A DNA stretch of 64,000 bases from Diploscapter coronatus (Eukaryota > Nematoda > Chromadorea > Rhabditida > Rhabditidae): NCBI GenBank assembly GCA_964036155.1, contig OZ038423.1:68091249-68155248 (forward strand). Reading direction: 5' to 3'. Numbering within the stretch: the first letter of the stretch is position 1; every line of letters starts with the position of its first letter. Of the stretch, positions 23,001-33,057 are shown piece after piece. Made by a program: the position numbers and the translations under genes. The notes below the pieces were generated by a model. That model had not been told where the DNA came from and ran no database searches. It saw nothing but the letters and a program-made list of their open reading frames with translations.

Positions 23001-23674
23001 ATAAAATCATTCTTGAATAGGTGTGACTTGAAGTTCAAGATATGATAGGTCAAAATGACATTTGACAAAACATTTTTACTCGCATAATTTGTCGTCATAA
23101 TTTTGCAAATTTGGTCCCGAAATGAACAAAACTCATCATGATTATTTAACTATAGGAGATTTTGAAAAATGATAACTATTTTCTATCGGTTTGCTCATAT
23201 ATTTTTGTCAGCATCATACTATGAAATTTTTCACATTTTGAACTCTTAGAAACAAAGTACGCTAAATACGGCTAAAATATGTATCGATTGAGCAGGTTTA
23301 CATTATTATGGAATGAAAAAGTTTCTAGCATTTTCTAGGGTTTATAATGGCATAACTACCAATAAATATGCTCTTTCAGTTTGACCCTGATCGGTATTTC
23401 GCATCTGATGGCAAATTGGAAAGTCACGTAGTATCATTTGGAATGGGAAAGAGGGCTTGTATTGGTGAATCCCTCGCTCGAGCCGAACTATACTTGGTAA
23501 ACAAACTTCTCTAATATATACGAAATCAATTTCTTCCTTCAGATTCTAGCGAATCTAATTCAGCATTTCGAATTAGAGCCTGTTGACGACAATGGGCAGC
23601 CAATGATCAAAAATCCAGATACTACATACCAAAGACTCCAACATTACAAATTTAAACTGACTAGAATTGAATAA
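20078..23674 (+). CDS. Cytochrome P450, CYP33-like (CYP2 clan)
   Basis: Haem-thiolate monooxygenase predicted on the ER membrane, inserting one oxygen into lipophilic endogenous or foreign substrates with electrons from P450 reductase. Fifteen exons in consistent phase: 20078-20159, 20204-20301, 20492-20617, 20665-20683, 20728-20860, 21111-21216, 21265-21377, 21422-21493, 21633-21755, 21971-22076, 22125-22229, 22753-22778, 22843-22990, 23380-23496, 23543-23674; 501 residues, a normal length. An N-terminal membrane anchor (about residues 2-17) is followed by the HPPGP hinge. The I-helix has EAGQNSTSRT, the K-helix ExxR is EALR (split exon of 26 nt), and the haem loop is FGMGKRACIG with the ligand Cys. 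The CYP33 assignment rests on remembered motifs (GPVFTFWVGP, GDYWVEQKRFTLHVLRNLG). A decayed relative lies at 30109-32177. Confidence 0.93.
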
Positions 23675-25192
23675 TTTCAAGCAGAACTTTTTTAGATTGA
23701 AACTCCATTTTCGAAAAATTGTATTAATTTTTGCTTGATTGGGGTATTATTGTAGCGGATTGGGGGACAGTCAACTTTGAGTTCCTCTCGGACGCATCTC
23801 ATTTCCCCAATCTTTGAATATCTCTTTATTATTTCGCCTTGAATTGTTATGATCAGTTGGATCAATAAAGTTCCTGCGAACTTGCTGAGTAAAACAAAAC
23901 CAACAGTGTCATCAGCATCATAGTGCAGTGCAATTCCAAATCATCCCATACTCCCAGTCCCAGATAGTTCGCCGAGGTCCCTGCGAGGGTCGGATTGGAA
24001 TCAGACCTCTTGTATCCTAGACAGCCCAAACACCGCCCACAAAGAGGTTTCCCAACTTCAATTTCCAAACCCCAAGAACCCATCCCCTTCTACCCACTCT
24101 CCTACACTTTCCTGCTTATGTTGATTTATTAATTCAAGTCTGAATGAAATACTTAAATCCGGGAAAACTTAAAACTTCTTCAATTGCAATTGGAATTCGA
24201 TTATTATCAGTCCCTGATATTATTATTGCAAATAAGATTTCGATTTTCTCTGCATCTTCTGACTTGTTTTCTGCCAAAAATTTGTTTGACAACGCAAACA
24301 AGATAAGGATCATCAGCAAATTCTAAAACAAAACAACGAAAAATTGGAAAAGCGAGATGGGAAACCATGCCGTACTTTAACCGAAGACACTATGTTCGGC
24401 TAAATTCGATTTTGGGTTTTTCCTGTACCTTCTTTTCTGACTGTTATGGTAATTATTTCAAAGAAATAATTTTGATCGTTCGTCTTTTACTTGTTTTTCA
24501 GCGTCTGATTTTTTACAGTAGAAAAAATAAGTTAAGTGATCTGATTTTTTGACAAGATGTTTGGATAACTATTTTATCTAGTGAAACAAGGGAAAATGTG
24601 AATCGGAGTATTTTTAATCCGACTGATTGATGTGTTCATTAAATGGAAAAAATTCGTGATGTGTTCGTCTTCGGAAATTGTTTACTATCAGATCAAACAG
24701 TAATTTGTCAAGTCTCATTTCCTTGATAAAAATGATTATTTTATTGATTGCAACGAGATACAAACCAATAAACAACTCGTAATGATATGGAATTCGTTAA
24801 ATGAATAAGTAAAGAAAGGCGTGAAAGCATAACTATTTATGCCATTATGTAAATCTAAAAATAATGTGAGATTTCTCATAAATTTGTCGCAAAACAAATT
24901 GATAAATAATGCAACACTTCATTAGTCATGAAATAATTCTAAAGAAGTTGAATTGAACAATTTTCGTATGTGATCAAGCATTTTCAAAACTTTCAAAAAC
25001 CCCATAAGTGAAATTGAATTGAACTAAAACTTAGCGGATTATCATGATTTGGTCACCCCAATATGTGTATAAAATTTTATTTAAATTTATGCACCACGCG
25101 TGAATGAACCAATCATGAATCCAAAATTCATGTTTGGTTCCATACTTTGAACGACACTGTATGTAAATCATCGAACCCATTTGCAAATGTCA
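23675..25192. other. Intergenic region between P450 and UNC-93-like genes (tail to tail)
   Basis: No conserved coding sequence is visible. AATAAA at 23864-23869 could be the P450 poly(A) signal. A TTTATT at 25076-25081, read on the minus strand, could serve the UNC-93-like gene. Confidence 0.35.
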
Positions 25193-27929
25193 TTAAAGAT
25201 TGCTTCGCTGATATTTGATATCGCATCCGATAAAGCATCCTGCAGCAATAAAGCCAGAAATGGTTAGAGCTGCTAGCTGGATAGGTAGAACTGTCAGCGA
25301 ACTGAAGGCGAGAGCAGCCGATGCAGCATTTGACTAAAATCTCGGTATTTATTATTGGAGCATTTCTAGAATTGTAACTCTAATTCGAAGCTTCATCATG
25401 TTGAGTTCTAATTGTGATTTTGAAATTCCATAAACAAGTATGTTAAATCAAAAGAACAAATGAATTCAGTTCCATTTTTTCGATGTCTTTTAGTGCATCT
25501 TTTAGCAAACCTTTAATTTCAAATGATTACCTTCATGAATTGAAAGATGGCGAAGGCATTTGCTGAGTTTTGAGGAAAATAGTCACCTAATGCTGTATAA
25601 ATCTGAAGTTCAAAATTTGAAGGATACTTTTTCTACGATCATTTTCTTACCTGAGTTTGCCAGCCGGAACTAGAAAATCCTAGTAGAAATGCTATCAAAG
25701 TTATCACGAATGGGCTAAATCACAAAGATTAGAGAAATGATAGAAATTCGATATCGATACGATGCACGGAAATATCCCAGATCGGTTGTCGAAGAAAGTG
25801 TAGATTTAGTTGGAATAAATAGTATGCACATCAAGTAAGAAGAGAACTGCACCAAGATAACGACAATTATTATCTGAATTGATAAACCTGTCAGAATTAT
25901 TATTTTTATTTGTTTCTAAATAAATTTCCTAACCTTGCGTTTATCTAAGCCGATTTTCTTTACGAGATGCCCAAAGGTAAAGCAGCCACAAATTTGACCG
26001 AATCCAATTCCCAATGAAATGTATGCAACGATTGATGGATGAGGTTTGCTTATTGCTAGCGTTGATTGGACGCAGAGTGTGTAAATACCTATAACTATCA
26101 ATGAAAATTCTTTTAAATTAAAATGAGGCTTGGAAGATTCATTCAGAATGTTTCATTTTTAGATGAGCAGCCTTTAATAAATGATGTTGGTTATACAGTA
26201 GAAGTGATCAATTAATAAAATAACATAATTCCTACTTCCATAGAAAGACGCTTCGAAGCCAGCATAGATGAAAACCGCCATTAGAATTAATATGATTGGT
26301 TCTTTCATCATCCGAAATAAACTCACTGAAATCTGTCTGAATTTGACAGATGGCAAAGTATTTAAATTCATACAAAATTCCTCTCTTATTGAGCTAATAT
26401 CTGATTTTGAAGAATCACTTTGAGCTTTGCCAGCCTTCTCGATTTGTTCTGATATATTACCGTTAGAATTCGCATCTGCAAATATTTATATATCGATTTG
26501 ATTGTTTTATTTTAGCATTTGTTTTCACTAAAATATTAAACAATTATCACTTGTTTGGACACACAAATGGATTTCATATTGAGCCAAAGATTTCGGCATT
26601 ATTACTGCACATTTTTATAATTCAGATGTCTACCGATCTCTTTATTCATTGGCTTTGAAGGCAATGCAGCGAGAACCATAACTCCCAATCCGACAACACA
26701 CGAGAAGATAGTGTACAGAAATTTGTAGGAGTCAGTGATATCCCTGAAAAATCAAATGAAATTAGACAATCTCTAATACTGACTATGTTCAGTTTAGTAT
26801 GTAAACGTATTTTATCAAGTAGGAAAGCTGCTACCCTTTATTTGTGACGAAGAGTAGAAACACTCCTCCGCTGATGAACGACGTCTGCAGCATGCCCCAT
26901 AGAATTGCAGTATTTCTGGATAATTCGTCTTTGGAAGAAAATTCCACTACATAAGCTGCATTCGCTATCCAGAGTACTGAAAACGGTTCCTTTTTGATTT
27001 TGAAATTGTTTGAACAGGAGTGATAGTGAATTCGAACTTCAAAAAAACAAATTCCAGGATAATAGGAAGAGTTCTGACTAATGATTCAGACAGGAGATTT
27101 GTGAAGATAAAATTCGATTTAGATTCCAACTTTCATACTCAATTTCGTTTCATCCATCATGCATTCTAGCTGGACCAAGGGAGTACTCTATCTAGACAAA
27201 GGTTAAAATAAAAGTGGTATGAAGCAATAGCGAAATTATAGTTTATGATAGTTATGATGGCACTACCACACAGAGACAAAATTTTCGGATAATGGCAGAT
27301 TTGGTATGAAAATTTATAAAGAAAATATGAGTGTGTTCGCCAGGGATCTCGACGATCTTACTCCCAAGGTCTGATGACACTTACTTGCTCCGCCAATTCC
27401 AAGGAGTGCAGATGCAGCATATAACAGAGTAGCATTGAGTTGGAGGAAAGTGAGCATGAAACAGACAAAGGATATGGACCCGATTACCTGAAAATATGTT
27501 GTGATACAATTTATTGTAGACAACTCATTATTACTTGGGACCATTTGTTTCCAATTCGTTTGATTAGGGGTGGAACAAAGAATGTACTCACGTTGCACAC
27601 TAGATACATGATTATTTGGCTGAAAATAAATGAAGAAGATATGTTGGAAAATGGGCAGATATTTATTCACAGGCTATTGAGCAGCAATAACTATTGTCAA
27701 TCCATAAAAGTGACCTGTAATATCCACTTTTATCCACGAGTCCAGAGTCTGGCTCCTTTTCAGCGAGTTTTCGAATTACGAAAATCTAAAGACATATTTC
27801 AATCGAATTTCGTGAAAAGTGATATAAGACGAAGATGCTAACCTCAATTTGGCTTTGTATCCGATTTGCTGAGAAAATGAGTGCAAACGCTACCCCAACC
27901 AAAACAATGGCGAATAGATTACGGTTCAT
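25193..27929 (-). CDS. UNC-93-like major facilitator superfamily protein (MFSD11/UNC-93A type)
   Basis: Multi-pass membrane protein of the UNC-93 branch of the MFS. Members are linked to two-pore potassium channel regulation (UNC-93 itself) or have unknown substrates. The start ATG (27927-27929) begins MNRNLFAIVLVGVAFALIFS, the first helix. Family-like segments follow: VIGSISFVCFMLTFLQLNAT, LLYAASALLGIGGA, MMKEPIILILMAVFIYAGFE (near 26270), SIVAYISLGIGFGQICG (near 26010), LIAFLLGFSSSGWQTQ (25651-25714), IYTALGDYFPQNSANAFAIF (25531-25602), and the terminal pair of helices in 25193-25333 ending DIKYQRSNL. Roughly ten exons; the middle ones (26400-27000) are less sure and I did not fix every junction. 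I saw no broken frame in the exons read. Confidence 0.82.
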
Positions 27930-28730
27930 CACAAGGCTTCTTCAATAAATTTACCTACTGCACTTCGATTTAAAAATTGATTTCATAAACTCTAAAGTAC
28001 TAATTCTAAGTTTATTATTAATAATAATTAGTTTCGAATTTTGTATCTCATCCTGTGTTACTATTTCATCTTCACTAGTTACATATTTTCAGAAAATTAT
28101 CCATCTTTTAAATTTGATCAAATGGTTCACGTTAGTAATTGAGAATGTAGAGTAAATGTTGTGTCATAAGTTTCCTATTTCTGGACAAAGGCTAAAGTGA
28201 AACCTACTCGATTAGTATCATTACAATAAATTCATCAATCAACTTGGTTCATATCAAATCATTCGCTCTGGGACATTTTTCGAGAACCAGAAATTATCAT
28301 TTCTCACATCAACTATCTTTGATACATCATTGTTTGGTTTTCTTTTTTCAAATTGTGCCATAAGTATGTTAGAGCATTGCTTTCAACTTATAGTCGATAA
28401 AAGAAATGAGAATTGATCACGGTGAAATTAAACAGGTAATTAAGAGAGCAGGAAACAAACACATATTTGTCTGAAACCACCGTTGTGAGAAAACGCCCAC
28501 TTTTTAGCGAGAATGGCAGAAATTTTTTTTCTGTAATCTGATACGCTATTTTCCGGTGATAGACTAATTAATCTAAATAATTAAAGGGGCAGGTCGTCTG
28601 TTCCTGAATCTTCTTTCGATGAAAAATGCAATGGAAAAAGTAATGAATAGACGAAATAGTACTCTAGAGATAAATTGGAGTTGTGATAATATGATGAATT
28701 ATGTATGACAGGTTTGTTTGGTGAGATTTG

Positions 28731-28738
28731 TATAAATA
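28731..28738 (+). promoter_or_regulatory. Possible TATA box upstream of the peptide precursor gene
   Basis: TATAAATA lies about 250 bp before the ATG at 28986. A GTAAG donor-like site at 28802 and later acceptor-like sequence would allow a short 5' untranslated exon between them. This is positional evidence only. Confidence 0.25.
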
Positions 28739-28985
28739 CGTGGGCATGTTTAGTGAATCCATCATTCACTTCAGGTGTGACTCTGTAACTTCACTGAATA
28801 AGTAAGATCTGCAGTAATTTCAGTTAAGATCGCTTTATTGAAAACAAAATGCCATTCTTTCGAATCGATTCAGATTCATCAGATAGTGTTTCATTGATTC
28901 AATGATCTGATCAAATACTGATATGTAATATATGCCTTATCGAAAAAATCAGAATAATTCAGGTAAATCTTAAATAACGGTCAAG

Positions 28986-29378
28986 ATGCGTTCCGCTGTG
29001 ATTGCCGTTTTCATCCTCGCTATTTTCGCAACCAACGCATCTGGGATAAGTAAGAAAATTTTAAAAAATATCTACGCACAAATTTAATAATTCCAGGCCA
29101 TTCTGACGCCGAACTTCGCGTCAAGAGAGAAATTGAAGGCTGTAAGAATACAAAAATATCTACATACAAATTTAATAATTCCAGCTCGCCCCGAAGCCGA
29201 ACTTCGCGCCAAGAGAGAAATTGAAGGCTGTAAGAATACAAAAATATTTGCACACAAATTTAATAATTCCAGCTCGCCCCGAAGCCGAACTTCGCGCCAA
29301 GAGAGAAATTGAAGGCTGTAAGAACACAAAAAATATCTGCACACAAATTTAATAATTCCAGCTCGCCCTGAATGGTGA
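28986..29378 (+). CDS. Secreted multi-copy peptide precursor with Lys-Arg processing sites (undescribed)
   Basis: Five exons in phase: 28986-29049, 29097-29141, 29185-29229, 29273-29317, 29362-29378; 71 residues. Residues 1-20 form a clear signal peptide (MRSAVIAVFILAIFATNASG). The rest is a repeat: a divergent first unit SHSDAELRVKREIEG, two identical units SRPEAELRAKREIEG, and a C-terminal SRPEW. Each unit contains one dibasic KR. Prohormone-convertase cleavage after KR would give two copies of EIEGSRPEAELRAKR (before basic trimming), a first peptide ISHSDAELRV and a last peptide EIEGSRPEW. No Gly amidation site precedes KR, unlike FMRFamide-type peptides. Each middle exon is 45 nt and codes for exactly one unit. 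I recognise no named family. Neuropeptide-like, antimicrobial or glandular roles are all possible. Confidence 0.75.
29097..29361 (+). repeat. Tandem 88-bp exon+intron repeat, three units
   Basis: Units start at 29097, 29185 and 29273, each a 45-nt exon plus a 43-nt intron, and the introns are nearly identical (CACAAATTTAATAATTCCAG before each acceptor). Units two and three match over the whole exon; unit one differs at a few codons. The intron before unit one resembles the others, so duplication probably included the preceding intron. Confidence 0.9.
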
Positions 29379-29508
29379 AACAGTATCCGTTGAGAACATC
29401 AGTTAGAAAAAAAAGTCAAATTTTGCAACGACGAGAATAACTTTCTCTAAATCTTATTTCATTCCATATTTACATTGTAAAACATGATTATTGATATTTG
29501 AGTTAAAA

Positions 29509-29514
29509 AATAAA
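29509..29514 (+). promoter_or_regulatory. Poly(A) signal AATAAA of the peptide precursor gene
   Basis: AATAAA lies 130 bp after the stop codon at 29376-29378 in AT-rich sequence. Confidence 0.45.
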
Positions 29515-30108
29515 ATGGTTGATGTAATTGAGCCTTTGTAAATTTTAAAAAGAAAATTTATGCAATACTATATAATTTTGGTATAAGATAACAAATTTAA
29601 CAGAATTTTAAGTATGGAGTAATAAATAGACAAAATTAAATATTAAGAAATGAAATGTTATTTGTAGGTTCAAATTAATACTTTTGCCAAGAGATACATT
29701 AAATGAAATGATACTATGGTAAATTTAAAAAAAGTTCAGGTAGAAATAGAAGTTCTATTAAATTTAATGTGAAGTAATGCTCGATATTGAAACCGATTCT
29801 TACTAACATTTTGAAATTCCAAAACTTTAGATTTGTATTTTTATATTACATTATATTGTATTCTTGCTCGACAATATAATTTATAAAAAAAAATAATTTC
29901 GAGAAACTTCTTATGGGCGGGTCAATTAATCGATAAACATTTTTTGGTATCTCTAAATTTTCACAATGAATTTTCCAATAAGTCTTCCTATTATCGTTTT
30001 CTAGTGGGTTTCTACTCGTAGTTTTTGATAGTGAATTGCGTTTCATTTATCGTTCATGCGATTGATTGATTTTGGAATTACCATCGAGTAATTTTAGCCA
30101 GAAAGATT
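29515..30108. other. Intergenic AT-rich region
   Basis: No coding sequence or RNA gene is recognised. The minus-strand open frame at 29846-30046 is basic and low-complexity, without family features. Confidence 0.35.
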
Positions 30109-32177
30109 ATGATCTTCACAATATTGATCGGCGTAGTAATACTCATTATCGTAAAGCATTACTTCGATGTTAAGCGGCACCCACCAGGTATTAATTTCAG
30201 TAACATATATTTTATGTTCGTTTAAGAATGAACAACATACCGGTTCGCTAATTTTATCCACTAATCATCAACTTCCTCTAAACAAAACATAAAAAGAACT
30301 AATATTTCGAAACTTCATGGAGACGAGAATTCTCGAGGAATTTCATGCGAGGTTTGAATTTTAAAAACTAGATTTGCAGATAATACTCTTTAGATTTGAT
30401 TCATTGCAATCGGGTACGATAATTGATCCGAAGAATATGCTAACTCTCACCTCCGGCAATCTAACATTTCTAATGCTATTCGGATACACATTCGATAAAG
30501 TAAGTTGATATTTTTTTTTGTAAATTAGCTTACAATAATTTTATCAAAGAAACACCAAGATGAGTTTGACAAACTCTCTGAAAATCTGCACGACGCAATG
30601 CAGACGGTTGGCATTTTCGACATTTGTTGGCCGGAATTTCTGTTGAAAATGCCATTTATGAGGTTATTTTGTCACTATAATGAATAAGATGAGATTATTT
30701 AGAAAGCGCCTTCAAAGGATAATGGGTCCATACCATGATGTGAAGGAATTTATCAGCAGACAAGTTATGGAAAGGTGATGAATATATCAGGAATTTATGA
30801 TTACAATTCAAGAGTTTAATTCTCTTACAATTTAAGAATCGAGTCTGAAAAGTGGAACCCATGAAATTGAAGATCAGGCTAGTAACTTTGTTGATGCATT
30901 CCTACTTGAGATGAAGAAACAAGAAGAAAGCAAGGAGCCAGGCATTTTCAATTAAACCATATGCCTCTTTAACAATTCAAGATTTATCAGAATAATAACG
31001 ATAGTGCAACAATTAAATTCGTAGATAATTTTCTGAGCAATTTGCATCTTTCAGCTTGGAAACTCTAAAATCTCTAGTGTTTGATCTTCACGTAGCATCA
31101 ACCGAATCTGTTTCTTCTGTGCTCACTCACGGAGTGCTCTGCATGGTTTATCATCCTCAAGTAAGTTGGGGGCAATAGCTCAGGGTTGTCTTCTAACATC
31201 TTCGTTGATTCTTCCTTTGATATAGCCTTAGATTGCTGAATGAATTCGAGTCGAAGTTCGATCACAGACGGGCGGCGTTCGTGATCTCGTCCTTGCTGAT
31301 AAATCAAAGACGCCTGTTCTCAACGCTACGATATGTGTAAGAATAATAATCTGAAACTATTATTATGTTTGAAAACGCAACAGGAAAAAATATGAAATGT
31401 AAGACGATATTTGAGGAATTATTTTAAAAAGAATCTTCGAATCCAACAAAAATCGCTGTTAGGCTTGGATGATCTGTCAGTAATTCTTTACTGCCATTTC
31501 AAGTATTCAGATCAATCGGAAGTCAGATTGGAAAAAAAACATATTTGTTGTTGTGATTTCTCCAATTTCATTACTAAAAGAATAAAATTTAGTATAAACA
31601 AGCTTGAGTTTGTTATCACAATCAAATTGTTAAGGAGATGTTGCGAACAGCGAATCTTCTCCAGCTGAATATAATGCGACTGTCAGGCGGTGATGTCGAA
31701 GCTGCTGGTGTGAAGATTCGCAAAGGGTAGGCGGTTACAGTCAACTTGACTAATGTCATGTATGACGAAAAGGATTTCAAGGACCCTATGGAGGTAAGAA
31801 TAGTTTTTTTTCACATTTTCAGAGTAAACTTCATATACATTAATACCTTAGGTTACCTTTAATCAATACATATTACCGTTCCAGTTCAATCCCAATCGAT
31901 ACCTAGTCGAAAACAACAATAAACTGGAGAGCAAGGTGCTAGCTTTTGGTCTTGGGAAACGAGCCTGTCTTGGCGAATCACTCGCGAGATCTGAGCTTTA
32001 ACTCGTACGTCATCTTCAAATTCAGAAAGCTAGTTGAATAATTTTAATTTCCGATTTTCGGTAACTTGGTTCAGAAATATTATTTCGAATCGGTAGAAGA
32101 TTTACCACCTATCATTGGTTCAGATTCGCTCAACAAAAGTGTACACTTCCAGGTTAAGATAGTCGAAATTAACTAAC
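30109..32177 (+). pseudogene. Decayed cytochrome P450 related to the intact gene at 20.1-23.7 kb
   Basis: The first exon (30109-30187) is intact, with a membrane anchor and HPPG hinge. The exons for roughly residues 29-140 are missing: the sequence resumes within the equivalent of exon 5 at about 30308 (NFMETRILEEFHAR). Later pieces align in order: LMLFGYTFDK, FDICWPEFLLKMPFMR, then a one-base frameshift near 30850 before the stretch matching GTHEIEDQASNFVDAF, an in-frame stop at 30952-30954, in-frame TAG and TGA in the segment at 31221-31320, a TAG near 31728, and a TAA directly after the haem motif FGLGKRACLG (about 31950-32001). The ExxR segment was not found. The last coding remnant ends VEIN at 32177. 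Multiple independent lesions make it non-functional. Confidence 0.88.
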
Positions 32178-33026
32178 TAAAAATGGGCGATTTATGTTTT
32201 CATCTTCAGAAATGTATACTTTTTACTTAAATTACCTATATTATTCAAATTTGATTTAAAATAGTTTTAAATTATTTCTATTAGTTACATTGTTTTAATT
32301 TTTTTCTAAAATTTGCAAGTATTATTTCAGTGATCATCTCTTAAAATTATGACGAATAAATTGTTCATTTTATGTATTTAATTTTTCTGAACATTTGTCG
32401 ATAACGTAAATATGCCGAAGGTCAATACTGTCCATAACATAAGATTAAAGATAAGAATTTGATTGATAAGACAGAAGAAATTATCGCACCTATTCGATGG
32501 CATTGAAGGTCTGAGTATGATATTTAGTTTTGATTTCAGTTTTTTACTGCGGTGTTACTGAAATTTCCCCGCAGAATTTTTCCCGTAATTGTTTTCTTTC
32601 TTAGTTTACGATGTCAGATTTTCGAAAAATGACCTAATTTTTGTCCATTTGAGTTCTAGTAAGTTTTCTTATAATTGCAATGATAAGATAAAATGTGAAA
32701 CGGAGTATGTTCAAAACCGGTTAACTGAGATGTTTGTCAATAAGATTCGCTTTTTCTGATGTTTACGTCTACGAAAATCATGCAATGTCAGTTTGATGAA
32801 TGGAAATGATGTGTCTTTTTCTCTTGTTTCCTTGCTGAAATTGATAATAATTGTTAATTTTGAGGGGGAAATTTAAACAATTCTTGCAATAATACACCTA
32901 AGATCATTTGATAATATTTTAAAAGAAAACAAATTTAATTACCCTAGAAAATTAGCTATGAAATATTCATAGAAATAGGCTTATCTCAGGTTGTGGATTA
33001 AAATAACATTTCATATAACACTTATA
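32178..33026. other. Intergenic AT-rich region
   Basis: No coding sequence, repeat pair or RNA gene is recognised. Confidence 0.35.
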
Positions 33027-33032
33027 TTTATT
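33027..33032 (-). promoter_or_regulatory. Poly(A) signal of the S28 peptidase gene
   Basis: TTTATT on the + strand reads AATAAA on the minus strand, 26 bp beyond the stop codon at 33058-33060. Confidence 0.5.
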
Positions 33033-33057
33033 CCTAACGATTTTACAACAAATGAAT

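Noticed and set aside
27440..27841. 133-residue + strand open frame
   Set aside because: Antisense to exons and introns of the UNC-93-like gene; composition is that of a shadow frame.
29020..29344. Two overlapping minus-strand open frames with repeated sequence
   Set aside because: They are the reverse complement of the 88-bp tandem exons; the plus strand has the signal peptide, splice sites and stop.
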